DNA of 33,571 bases from Neoakkermansia glycaniphila. Lineage in GTDB: Bacteria; Verrucomicrobiota; Verrucomicrobiia; Verrucomicrobiales; Akkermansiaceae. The stretch is taken from positions 322,637-356,207 of the forward strand of contig NZ_LIGX01000002.1 of assembly GCF_001683795.1 (NCBI RefSeq). The letters are read 5' to 3'. The notes beneath the pieces were generated by a model. That model made no database searches. It was not told the DNA's origin and was given only the letters and a program-made list of their open reading frames with translations. Made by a program: the position numbers and the translations under genes. Shown in pieces: positions 6,466-16,077 of this stretch; position 1 is the first letter of the stretch, and every line of letters starts with the position of its first letter.

Positions 6466-7249
6466 GGCCGTGTTGGAATGAGTGTGTCATGGATGTGGTA
6501 GAACCGTTCGTATACGGGAATTCACGCTCGCCGCCATACATGCGCGGCAAAGCGACGGTTTGTTGACGTTCGGGCGGGGTCGTTGCACGGCGTTTTTGCC
6601 AGACCATGTTCCGTTCCCTGACCCGCCGCAAGAACAAGGCCTTCAACTCTGCATCAGACATGTTTATCCGATTTGAAATACTATAAACAAAGAACAAATC
6701 GGAGAGTTCTGACGCCATACTCTTCCTGAAATCCTTGTAGGGATTGATGAAGTGAAATCCGGCGGACGAAACAATGCACCATCCCCTGTCAAGTTCACCT
6801 TGCTTCCTGCCAATTTTGCTCTTCGCATCGGCATACCGCCCGATCATCTCCTTCAAACGGGCAACGACAGCATCAGGTATGGCTTGCCCGCTTTCCGCAT
6901 ACGCCGCCAACAGTTCATCTTCCTCGGCATACATCCGATTGTAGAGTTCTTCTTCCTCATACTTCAACAGCATCAAGCAAACCGCCTGCGGAACGGCTCG
7001 CCAGAGCGACACTTTCTCTAGCGATTCATTCTCTCCCTCTAGCTCCAAAACATACAACTGCTCGCCGATCGTCTTTTTCCACTCGTGCCATACCGACCTG
7101 AATCCATCGTCTGGCACCGTAACAATAACACCTGCCGAAGCCGGAAGCGCCAGCCACGGCAGAACCCAGCCCGCCAATGCCAGAACCGCTGCCGCCCGCA
7201 GGCGGCGCATCTTCAGTCCATGTTGCAGTTGTTCACAAACCCAGCTCAT
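6443..7249 (-). CDS. Secreted A/B-module protein with divergent leader, 268 aa
   Basis: It carries one A module at 100-149 (LLAAYAESGQAIPDAV, then MIGRYADAKSKI) and a worn B module at 178-220 (RINMSDAELKAL, then RVRERNMVW). An additional N-terminal region of about 55 residues precedes A. The leader is a normal Sec peptide (MRRLRAAAVL start, cleavage near PASA-G at 39) and lacks the array leader motif, the only clear exception apart from the 429-residue gene. The ATG at 7249 is taken; the ATG at 7210 (MRRL) would give 255 residues and a shorter n-region. It lies 14 bases from the upstream gene and overlaps the downstream one by 23. Confidence 0.65.
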   Translation of the reverse strand: MSWVCEQLQHGLKMRRLRAAAVLALAGWVLPWLALPASAGVIVTVPDDGFRSVWHEWKKTIGEQLYVLELEGENESLEKVSLWRAVPQAVCLMLLKYEEEELYNRMYAEEDELLAAYAESGQAIPDAVVARLKEMIGRYADAKSKIGRKQGELDRGWCIVSSAGFHFINPYKDFRKSMASELSDLFFVYSISNRINMSDAELKALFLRRVRERNMVWQKRRATTPPERQQTVALPRMYGGEREFPYTNGSTTSMTHSFQHGHAYTTTR

Positions 7250-7263
7250 CGCCGACTGTCCGG

Positions 7264-7776
7264 TTATTGATTTCCGTTTCTGTGCGGCTGAGGAATATCC
7301 TCAAGGTTGGCAGGCATCCGCAGCACGACACCCTTGTACACCGGTGGCCTCTCTTTCGGTTCGACCTTCACTTGCCCGGCCTTAAGCACCGGGGGGACAT
7401 CTTTCGGTTCGATTTTCGTTTGCCCTTCCGCTCGAACGCGTTCGCCCTCGCCTGTTCCATCCTTCTTTGGAGCCTCGATCCGCGATCTTCCGGGTACTGG
7501 CACCGGCTTAGGTTCCGCACGCATTTCACCGAGCGTTATTCGAGGCCGGGTATCCTGATCACCGGAGCTTTCATCCCGGCTTGGCGCAGGCGTGCCGACG
7601 ACGACACCCGGAGGACGTTGCACCGTCGTACCGGAAGTTTCAGAGGGCTTGGCCGGGACTTCGTTCGCGTACGATGGAGAAAGGGGTACCAGCAGGCACG
7701 CCACAGCCATGGATGCAACACCGGCATGCGATGGATACGCCGGACGGGATTTCAATGAGGGATGTTCTACGTTCAT
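7264..7776 (-). CDS. Secreted proline-rich protein with array leader, 170 aa
   Basis: First gene of the array behind its main promoter. The leader MNVEHPSLKS has Tyr-Pro at 14-15; the hydrophobic core 19-35 ends in a likely type I cleavage site (SYA-N). The mature part is Pro/Lys/Glu-rich and probably disordered, with a short internal tandem repeat: KIEPKDVPPVLKAGQ followed by KVEPKERPPVYKG. It contains no A/B module. It thus shares only its leader with its neighbours. It might span the periplasm or cell wall as a flexible stalk, but this is speculation. Confidence 0.7.
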   Translation of the reverse strand: MNVEHPSLKSRPAYPSHAGVASMAVACLLVPLSPSYANEVPAKPSETSGTTVQRPPGVVVGTPAPSRDESSGDQDTRPRITLGEMRAEPKPVPVPGRSRIEAPKKDGTGEGERVRAEGQTKIEPKDVPPVLKAGQVKVEPKERPPVYKGVVLRMPANLEDIPQPHRNGNQ

Positions 7777-8070
7777 CGGGAGGGGGAGGGTGGATATTTT
7801 TCGCGTATAATTTCTTTTGATGCAGTATAAATCTTCCGTCGAGCTTCCGTCAAGGAAATTCAGGCGTTTTTCATCAATTTTATTTTTATCTTAAAATTTG
7901 AATATTAACGAATTACAACACAAAAACAAAACGCCGACAAACAAATAACATACAAACAAATGATATTCATTCATTTATCGAAAAAATAAAGCAGAATAAT
8001 ATTCCAACATTTTCATTACATTCCACTGCATCCAAAAGACGCAACCGACTGCATCGAGACGCGCAGGAAA
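7777..8070. other. AT-rich intergenic island
   Basis: A 294-base gap between two minus-strand genes. Roughly 7860-7980 is only about 25% G+C by hand count, against clearly GC-rich coding sequence on the right. It has many A- and T-tracts and no open reading frame. It contains the array promoter at 7824-7853. Intrinsic curvature or nucleoid-protein binding is plausible; no terminator stem for the VOC gene upstream was found. Confidence 0.6.
7824..7853 (-). promoter_or_regulatory. Likely promoter of the secreted-protein array
   Basis: On the minus strand TTGACG (7853-7848) is followed after 18 bases by TATACT (7829-7824), giving a leader of about 40 bases before the ATG at 7776. Directly upstream lies a strongly AT-rich stretch with T- and A-tracts, which would suit an UP element. 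A second -10-like TTATAC lies at 7810-7805 without a good -35. Confidence 0.5.
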
Positions 8071-8466
8071 TCATGCACAGCCCGGCTTGCACCCTGCGTA
8101 AGAGCAGAATTCGAGCAGGTTGCCATCGGGATCACGCACGTAGAACGAGCGCATGCTTCCCCGCACGCCTGTTCTGTCCACGATTCCCAGTTCGACCGCA
8201 ACACCGCGCCCGGACACTTCCTCCATCCATTCATCCAAATCCCCGCCGATCTCAAAACACAGATCCGCACTGCCGGACTGAATGCGCGCGGCGTGCGGCT
8301 CAAGTTCCCTGCCCCGCACGTGGACATTGATTTTGAAATCCCCCGCATGCAATTCGTAGCGCGCACCTGCCGCCCTTGCCTCGAACCCCAGCAGCTCATA
8401 AAACGCGAGGCAGGCAACGGGATCGGGCGTCGTGATGACGAGGTGGTCCAGTTTTCGGATAGGCAC
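8071..8466 (-). CDS. VOC (glyoxalase/dioxygenase fold) family protein
   Basis: A 131-residue protein of the vicinal oxygen chelate fold. It opens with IRKLDHLVITTPD, the usual first strand with a metal-ligand His, then FYELLGFEA, and closes with YVRDPDGNLLEFCSY, where the Glu is the usual last metal ligand. The length matches single-domain members that dimerise. The substrate cannot be told: lactoylglutathione lyase, fosfomycin/bleomycin resistance and dioxygenase relatives share this pattern. I take the GTG at 8466 as start because the domain begins there; the frame stays open to 8703 but that extension has no domain character. It is divergent from kdsB. Confidence 0.75.
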   Translation of the reverse strand: MPIRKLDHLVITTPDPVACLAFYELLGFEARAAGARYELHAGDFKINVHVRGRELEPHAARIQSGSADLCFEIGGDLDEWMEEVSGRGVAVELGIVDRTGVRGSMRSFYVRDPDGNLLEFCSYAGCKPGCA

Positions 8467-8664
8467 GGCGGATTTCTTCAGGTTGAAACCGGAGCGGCGC
8501 AACGGGCAGGAACACTCGGCTGCGCATGCATACTCCGGACATGAAGAGTACACCCCGCGTGCCCGGCAGGTCAATCGCAATCCGTGCAATCGCATACGGA
8601 TGCCGCACGGCGCGCCTCTTCCGGAAATCGCCGAAAAGGCAGCACATCCCCCGGCGATTCGTAC

Positions 8665-8693
8665 TAGACTTCCTTGCCGAAACCTGTTACACT
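8665..8693 (+). promoter_or_regulatory. Possible kdsB promoter
   Basis: TAGACT (8665-8670) and TACACT (8688-8693), spaced 17 bases, each match four of six sigma70 consensus positions. The transcript would start about ten bases before the kdsB ATG. Weak evidence, based on position and spacing. Confidence 0.3.
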
Positions 8694-8708
8694 GCGCCGT
8701 CATCCGTT

Positions 8709-9440
8709 ATGAAAGAGCAAGTCGTCGGTCTGATTCCCGCCCGCTGGGGTTCCTCGCGTTTTCCCGGCAAACCCCTTCACCTGATTGCGGGCAAGCCCCT
8801 TGTCCAGCATGTCTGGGAACGGGTTTCCTCCTGCACGCGTCTGGACTCCGTCGCCATCGCCACGGATGACGAGCGCATTCGCCGAGTAGCGGAGGCTTTC
8901 GGCGCACGCGTCATCATGACCCGCGACGACCATCCCAGCGGCAGTGACCGCCTCGCCGAAGCCGTGCAATCCTTCCCCGAAGCCACGCATGTGGTCAATA
9001 TCCAGGGCGACGAACCCCTCATCGACCCTGCTCTTGTGGACGAGCTGGCCTCCGTGCTGCTGAACGATGCCGGCATCGCCATGGCCACCGCCGCCTGCCC
9101 GCTCGACAGCGACGCGGATTTTCACGACCCGAACATCGTCAAGGTCGTCTGCACGCTCGGCGGAGAAGCCCTGTACTTCTCCCGCTCGCCGATCCCCTTC
9201 CCCCGCAACGCTCCCGTTCTGAAACCTCTCCGCCATATCGGCCTGTACGCCTACAGGAGGGAATTTCTGGAAAACTACGTCCGCTGGGAACCCACCCCTC
9301 TCGAAACCGCCGAATCCCTGGAACAGCTCCGCGCACTTGAGCACGGAGCGCGTATCAAGGTCGTTCCCACCGATCATCTTGCACCCGGCGTCGACACGCC
9401 GGAGCAGGCTGCCATGATTGAGCAGCTCCTTCAACATTAA
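8709..9440 (+). CDS. kdsB: 3-deoxy-manno-octulosonate cytidylyltransferase
   Basis: CMP-Kdo synthetase: joins CTP and Kdo to CMP-Kdo, the activated sugar for the lipopolysaccharide inner core, in the cytoplasm. At 243 residues it is close to the family norm of about 250. The N-terminal nucleotide-binding motif (LIPARWGSSRFPGKPL) is intact, as are IATDD, the Mg-site region NIQGDEPLI, and the HIGLYAYRR and ETAESLEQLR blocks. The frame is open upstream but the ATG at 8709 puts the motif at residues 8-23 as in known members. It is 24 bases before pyrG, which supplies its CTP. It shows the cell makes Kdo-containing LPS. Confidence 0.95.
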   Translation: MKEQVVGLIPARWGSSRFPGKPLHLIAGKPLVQHVWERVSSCTRLDSVAIATDDERIRRVAEAFGARVIMTRDDHPSGSDRLAEAVQSFPEATHVVNIQGDEPLIDPALVDELASVLLNDAGIAMATAACPLDSDADFHDPNIVKVVCTLGGEALYFSRSPIPFPRNAPVLKPLRHIGLYAYRREFLENYVRWEPTPLETAESLEQLRALEHGARIKVVPTDHLAPGVDTPEQAAMIEQLLQH

Positions 9441-11075
<1,635 letters not shown>

Positions 11076-11084
11076 TCCCACCCC

Positions 11085-12704
11085 ATGGATCCCGCTTCCC
11101 TTCAGGCGTGGTGCACGGACGGCTTCGTCATCCTGTGCTATTTCGCGGCTATCTTCGCCATCGGCCTCTACATGGGCCGCAAGCAGGATAGCCTCGAATC
11201 CTATGCCTTGGGGAACAGATCCCTTCCCTGGTGGGCCATCCTCGCCTCCATCCTCGCCTCGGAAATCAGCGCCGCCACCTTCTTCGGCACGCCCGAGGCG
11301 GGCTTCAAGACGCTGAACTTCACCTACGCCCAGCTCTGCATCGGCACCATTCTGGGCAGAATCGTCGTCGGCAGGCTCTTCCTCAAACCGTACTACAAAT
11401 ACAACGTCGTCTCCATCTACGAATACCTGCAGAAGCGCTTCGGCCTGCACACGCGGAGATGGGCCTCCATGACCTTCCTCATCAGCCGCGTCCTCGCCAG
11501 CGGCACGCGCCTCTATGTAGCGGGCATCCTGCTGGTCATCGCCTGCAAAACCATTGCGGGCGCCGCCACCCTCTCGAAAGAAGACGAAATCCTCCTCTAC
11601 ATCGGCGCACTCTCCGTCCTCACCATCGCCACCACCATCTACACCGCGCTCGGAGGCCTCAAGGCCGTCGTCTGGACGGATGTGCTGCAAGCCTCCATCC
11701 TCATCATCGCGATGCTGACCACCATCGGCATCCTCTTCTTCCATACAGGTTGGGACACCATCTGCGCCACCGTCGCCGCACCGCGGCCGGACGGCATCAC
11801 CACCGAACCCTGGGCCGTCTTCAGCACCGGCTTCGTGGACGGAGGACTCGGCGAAAACATCAAACACATCTTCGCCAGCGACTACACCCTCTGGGCCGCC
11901 TTCCTTGGGGCCACCTTCATCACCATGGCCACCCACGGCACCGACCAGGACATGGTACAGCGCATGCTCGCCGCCAAAAATGCGAAAACGGGCAGCAAGG
12001 CCGTCATCCTCTCCGGTATCGCAGACCTCCCCATCGTTGCCATCTTCCTCTTCACGGGCATCCTCCTCTACGTCTATTACCAAAGCAACGGCATCACCTG
12101 GAATCCCAACCAGACGCAGAACGTCTTCCCACAATTCATCATCGACCATCTGCCCGCAGGCGTACGAGGCCTTCTCATCGCCGCCCTCTTCGCCACTGCA
12201 ATGGGCTCCCTCTCCACCGCACTGAACGCCCTCGCCACCACCGCCACGAAAGACTGGTACCAAAGCATCTTCAACCCGAAGGCTACCGAACGCCAGCTCC
12301 TCAAGGCCGTGCGCTGGATGACCGTCCTCTTCGCCCTCCTCCTCATCATCGTCGGCTCCGTCACAGCGTGGTACACCGTCCAATACGGCGTCAAGGGCAT
12401 CCTGCACATCGTCCTCGGCATCTTCGGCTACACGTACGGCTCCCTGCTCGGCGTCTTCCTGCTCGGTATGCTCACCGAACGCCGCGGGTGCGACCTCGGC
12501 AACTGCATCGCCATGCTCTACGGCTTCCTCACCATCGCAGCGCTCACGAACCTCATCCCGATGAACGACTGGTTCGGCCTCACGATGCCCGACATCGCCT
12601 TCCCGTGGCGCGTCACCATCGGCACCCTCGCCACCTTCCTCGTCGGCCTCTGCTTCCGCACCCCATCCAGGCAACCATCCGAAAACACACATGAAACTTC
12701 CTGA
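11085..12704 (+). CDS. Sodium:solute symporter (SSS/SSF family)
   Basis: A 539-residue inner-membrane secondary transporter with about 13 hydrophobic helices. Helix 1 is near 13-30, followed by LESYALGNRSLPWWAILASILASEISAATFFGTPEAG, split here as a conserved stretch: the ALGNR..PWW and ASEISA blocks are typical of this family and include sodium-site residues. AALFATAMGSLSTALNA-type sequence (about 365-385) is the conserved helix 9/10 region. The substrate (sugar, sialic acid, amino acid and others in this family) cannot be read from sequence. Its end overlaps pheA by 14 bases, so the two are co-transcribed and perhaps coupled. Confidence 0.85.
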   Translation: MDPASLQAWCTDGFVILCYFAAIFAIGLYMGRKQDSLESYALGNRSLPWWAILASILASEISAATFFGTPEAGFKTLNFTYAQLCIGTILGRIVVGRLFLKPYYKYNVVSIYEYLQKRFGLHTRRWASMTFLISRVLASGTRLYVAGILLVIACKTIAGAATLSKEDEILLYIGALSVLTIATTIYTALGGLKAVVWTDVLQASILIIAMLTTIGILFFHTGWDTICATVAAPRPDGITTEPWAVFSTGFVDGGLGENIKHIFASDYTLWAAFLGATFITMATHGTDQDMVQRMLAAKNAKTGSKAVILSGIADLPIVAIFLFTGILLYVYYQSNGITWNPNQTQNVFPQFIIDHLPAGVRGLLIAALFATAMGSLSTALNALATTATKDWYQSIFNPKATERQLLKAVRWMTVLFALLLIIVGSVTAWYTVQYGVKGILHIVLGIFGYTYGSLLGVFLLGMLTERRGCDLGNCIAMLYGFLTIAALTNLIPMNDWFGLTMPDIAFPWRVTIGTLATFLVGLCFRTPSRQPSENTHETS

Positions 12705-13767
12705 ACTCCGGCAAGAAATCGACAAACTCGACCGTCAGATCGTCGCCCTTCTTCACGAACGGGCCTCCCTCGTCCATCAGGTCGGACTCATCAAGCAGGA
12801 CAGCCAATCCCCCATCTTCGTACCCGAGCGGGAAGCCGACCTCTACCGGAAAATCGCCGACCTCAACGGCGGAAAACTCCCGGAAGGCTCTCTCCGCGCC
12901 ATCTACCGCGAAATCATCTCCTGCTCCTTCTCGCTGGAAGGCGGATTCAAAGTCGCCTACCTCGGCCCCGCAGGCACATGGAGCCATCAGGCCTCCCTCA
13001 AGCAATTCGGCAGCAGCGTCGAACTCATGCCCATGCACGGCTTTGCCGCCGTCTTCGACGCCGTCGAACGCCACGAAGCCGACTACGGAGTCATCCCCAT
13101 CGAAAACAGCACCGGGGGCTCCGTCACCGACGCGATGGACCTCTTCATCGGCACCACGCTGAACATCTGCGCCCAGATCCAGCTCCGCATCTGCAACTGC
13201 CTCTTGGGCAACATCCGCCTGGAAGAAATCAAAACCCTCTACTCGCATCCGCAGGTACTCCTCCAGTGCCGCCAGTGGATCCGCAACAACTTCCCGATGG
13301 CCGACCTCGTCGAAACATCCTCCACCACCGCAGCCGCCCAAATCGCCGTCGAAAAGGCATCCGAAGGAGCCGCCGCGCTCGGAGGAGCCCTCGCCGCCGA
13401 ATTGTTCGGCCTGCAAATCCTCGAAAGCAACATACAGGACAAGGCCTCGAACACCACGCGCTTCGCCATCATCGGCCACCAGAAAACCCAGCCCACGGGT
13501 AACGACCGCACCTCTCTCTGCTTCACCGTGCGCCACACGGCCGGCAGCCTCGTCAGCGTCCTTGAAAAATTCAAGCAATACGGCATCAGCCTCCTCCGCA
13601 TTGAATCGCGCCCATCAAAAATAATCGACTGGGAATACGTCTTCTACGTCGATGCAGCCGGACATGCAGAACAGGAACCGCTGAAAACCTGCCTCGACGA
13701 AGTGGCCGACCACTGCTCCATTCTCAAAGTCTTCGGGAGCTATCCCGAAGCAACCTCTCTATGTTGA
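12691..13767 (+). CDS. pheA: Chorismate mutase / prephenate dehydratase (P-protein)
   Basis: Bifunctional enzyme of phenylalanine synthesis: chorismate to prephenate to phenylpyruvate. Three domains: AroQ-type chorismate mutase at 1-85 (ELRQEIDKLDRQIVALLHER, then EREADLYRKI), prephenate dehydratase at 90-270 (VAYLGPAGTWSHQA, PIENSTGGSV, and the catalytic SNTTRF motif) and a C-terminal ACT domain at 275-350 with the ESRPS motif that binds phenylalanine. Feedback inhibition by Phe is therefore expected. The 358-residue length is normal. The start overlaps the symporter by 14 bases; the next gene follows by 7. Confidence 0.95.
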   Translation: MKLPELRQEIDKLDRQIVALLHERASLVHQVGLIKQDSQSPIFVPEREADLYRKIADLNGGKLPEGSLRAIYREIISCSFSLEGGFKVAYLGPAGTWSHQASLKQFGSSVELMPMHGFAAVFDAVERHEADYGVIPIENSTGGSVTDAMDLFIGTTLNICAQIQLRICNCLLGNIRLEEIKTLYSHPQVLLQCRQWIRNNFPMADLVETSSTTAAAQIAVEKASEGAAALGGALAAELFGLQILESNIQDKASNTTRFAIIGHQKTQPTGNDRTSLCFTVRHTAGSLVSVLEKFKQYGISLLRIESRPSKIIDWEYVFYVDAAGHAEQEPLKTCLDEVADHCSILKVFGSYPEATSLC

Positions 13768-13774
13768 CCCAGCC

Positions 13775-14602
13775 ATGAAAAAAAGCACCATTCTCCTCTG
13801 TCGCTTCCTTCAACTCTTCGGCTATTCCTTCCAGCACCTGTACCTGCAGGCCATCAACCAAAACACGCGGCTTGCCCGCTCTCTGGCGACCACCCTCGGT
13901 GAACAGGCTTGGAAAGATGCAGCCAATTGTCCGGAATTTGCCGACGATGTCGAAATCATCGGCCATCTGAACAGCCGCAGCCGCGAACTGACGAACATCC
14001 TGGCAGAACTTCAAAACGACAAACAAGCCGCCCAAACGCAGGCCAGAAACAACCGCCCCCTGCCCTCGGTTGCCGCCAAACAAATGCCCGACCTCTCCGC
14101 CGGAGCCATCTCGCAGCAGCGCACACGACTGCGCACGCTCATCCGCGAACTGCAGGAACGCCGTAAAAACCTTGCTGGCGTCATGACGCCGGATCATGCC
14201 GTCTTCTCGAAGCTCGACAAGCAGGAAGAAGAATACATGCTCGAACTGGATCGTCTGGAAAACAAACCCAATGCCCCGGCATCCCAGCAAACGAACGACC
14301 AGCCCGAGATATCCGATGAAATCCGGACGGACCGCACAGCCGCACAACTGAAGGATATCATCATGCGCATCAACAATGCCAATGTCGAACTGAAAAAAGT
14401 GAAGCAAACGCTCGTCTCCTCCTATCTGCATCTGGGCAAAGCCATCTGCGCCGCATGGCAGACCGACAAAAACATTCGCCGCCAGCTTTCCCGGCATAAA
14501 CAAACCATGGCGCTGATCCTCGGAGTCGAGAAATCCATCAAAAAATACGAACGTCTGGCCCAGTCCAAAACCAAAGCAAGGGAAAACACCCTTCCTTTCT
14601 GA
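13775..14602 (+). CDS. Coiled-coil protein, 275 aa, unknown function
   Basis: No family recognised. It has no signal peptide and only a weakly hydrophobic start, so it is probably cytoplasmic. Long charged stretches with regular Leu/Ile (about 70-90, 108-130, 145-170, 190-215) indicate coiled coils separated by Pro-containing breaks near 100 and 165-185. The C-terminal part (215-265) is Lys/Arg-rich. It is placed tightly between pheA (7-base gap) and the metal transporter (17-base gap), so it belongs to the same transcript, but the neighbours give no functional clue. The ATG at 13775 is the only sensible start. Confidence 0.7.
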   Translation: MKKSTILLCRFLQLFGYSFQHLYLQAINQNTRLARSLATTLGEQAWKDAANCPEFADDVEIIGHLNSRSRELTNILAELQNDKQAAQTQARNNRPLPSVAAKQMPDLSAGAISQQRTRLRTLIRELQERRKNLAGVMTPDHAVFSKLDKQEEEYMLELDRLENKPNAPASQQTNDQPEISDEIRTDRTAAQLKDIIMRINNANVELKKVKQTLVSSYLHLGKAICAAWQTDKNIRRQLSRHKQTMALILGVEKSIKKYERLAQSKTKARENTLPF

Positions 14603-14619
14603 TTTCTCCCGGCCATCTT

Positions 14620-16035
14620 ATGGAACATCACGAGTCGAAACACGAAAAAACAAAGGCGGCCCTGTCTTCCGTCCTGTGGTCTGCTTTGCTGACAGGGCTC
14701 AAATTTGCCGTCGGCATCACCACGGGCAGCCTCGGCCTCATCTCCGAAGCCCTCCACAGCGGCCTCGACTTCATCGCCGCCGCCGTCACCCTGTATGCCG
14801 TTCGCGTCGCATCCCGTCCCGCCGACGACGACCACCCCTACGGCCACGGCAAAGTCGAAAACCTCTCCGCCCTCGGAGAAACCCTTCTGCTCATCATCAC
14901 AGCCATCTGGGTCATTCAGGAAGCCATCTCAAGACTCGTCACCGGAGACATCGAAATCAACCCCACCATCTGGGCCTTCGCCGTCATCATCATCTCCCTC
15001 GTGGTGGATATCAACCGCTCCGCCATGCTCTACCGCGTCGCACGCAAACACAACAGCCAGGCTCTCGAAGCCGATGCCGCCCACTTCTCCACGGACATAT
15101 GGTCCTCCGCAGCCGTACTCCTCGGCCTCATCTGCGTCTCGTGCGCCCAATTCGTACCGGAAGGCTCCTTCTGGCATTCGGCCCTCCTCCGGGCGGACAT
15201 CATCGCGGCCCTCGCCGTAGCCTTCCTCATCCTCCACGTCAGCTACGACCTCGGCAAGCGGGCCATCAATGCCCTGATGGACGGGGGCACCTCCACCAAA
15301 ACGGCCGAAATCCGCGAAAGGCTCCGGGAACGCATGCCCACCTACCCCGTCACCCGCCTCCGCGTGCGCGAATCCGGCAACAAAACGTATGTCGAAATGG
15401 AAATCTGCGCGCCCAAAGACCTGCATGTCGACACCGCCCACGACATCTCGAACGCCATCGAGAACATCGTCACGGACATGTACCCCGAAGCCGAAGTCCT
15501 CGTCCACGTCGAACCCGGGGATGGGGACTGCCCTCTCTCCCGCGAACTCATGGTACGCCACATCGCCCTGAGCCACCGCTTCAGCGTCCACGGCTACGCG
15601 CTGGCCTGCACCCCGGAACAGGGAGACGTCCTCTTCCTCGACGTCGAACTGCCGCCCGAGCTCAAACTCTCCCAGACACTCGTCGCCGTCCGCGCCTTTG
15701 AAACGGACGTCCGCAACAGGCTCGGCATCGCCCGCATCGTCTCGCACATCGAGCCGGACTCCCGGGACTTCCGCACACGCACCCCGCTCGACCTTCCCTC
15801 CGAAGCCGTCATCAGAGAAACCGTCTCGGAAATCTTCCGCCTCCACCCGGAAGCCGAATTCCGCACATGGGAAATCCTCACCTCGCAGGATGCTCCCATC
15901 CTCCTCATCACAGCCGGAATCAGCGAAGCACAGAATGTCCACGACAGCCATGTCCTCCTCAAACGGATGGAGGACGAACTCAAACGCGAAATGCCAGCCT
16001 TCGGCAAAATCTCCATCGCCCTCGCCAACGGATAG
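14620..16035 (+). CDS. Cation diffusion facilitator (likely zinc exporter), extended C-terminus
   Basis: A 471-residue CDF antiporter of the inner membrane. The metal site is His46/Asp50 (ALHSGLD) on helix 2 and His155/Asp159 (DAAHFSTD) on helix 5; the HDHD set is typical of zinc transporters in this family. DHPYGHGKVE (71-80) follows helix 2. Usual bacterial members are about 300 residues. The extra 170 are made of three dimerisation-domain-like repeats: about 225-300 (ending VLVHVEP), 305-382 (ending IVSHIEP) and 393-470. The usual protein has one. The metal is inferred from the site. Regulation is not visible. Confidence 0.88.
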   Translation: MEHHESKHEKTKAALSSVLWSALLTGLKFAVGITTGSLGLISEALHSGLDFIAAAVTLYAVRVASRPADDDHPYGHGKVENLSALGETLLLIITAIWVIQEAISRLVTGDIEINPTIWAFAVIIISLVVDINRSAMLYRVARKHNSQALEADAAHFSTDIWSSAAVLLGLICVSCAQFVPEGSFWHSALLRADIIAALAVAFLILHVSYDLGKRAINALMDGGTSTKTAEIRERLRERMPTYPVTRLRVRESGNKTYVEMEICAPKDLHVDTAHDISNAIENIVTDMYPEAEVLVHVEPGDGDCPLSRELMVRHIALSHRFSVHGYALACTPEQGDVLFLDVELPPELKLSQTLVAVRAFETDVRNRLGIARIVSHIEPDSRDFRTRTPLDLPSEAVIRETVSEIFRLHPEAEFRTWEILTSQDAPILLITAGISEAQNVHDSHVLLKRMEDELKREMPAFGKISIALANG

Positions 16036-16077
16036 AACTCTCCCTGTCCGGCCCGGGCACCGACTTACGCCTTCACC

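Noticed and set aside
8467..8703. N-terminal extension of the VOC gene
   Set aside because: The VOC fold starts at residue 3 from the GTG at 8466; the extension is Cys/Arg-rich and covers the kdsB promoter region.
8526..8708. 61-codon N-terminal extension of kdsB
   Set aside because: The CTP-binding motif would sit abnormally far in; the extension has no similarity to the family and contains the probable promoter.
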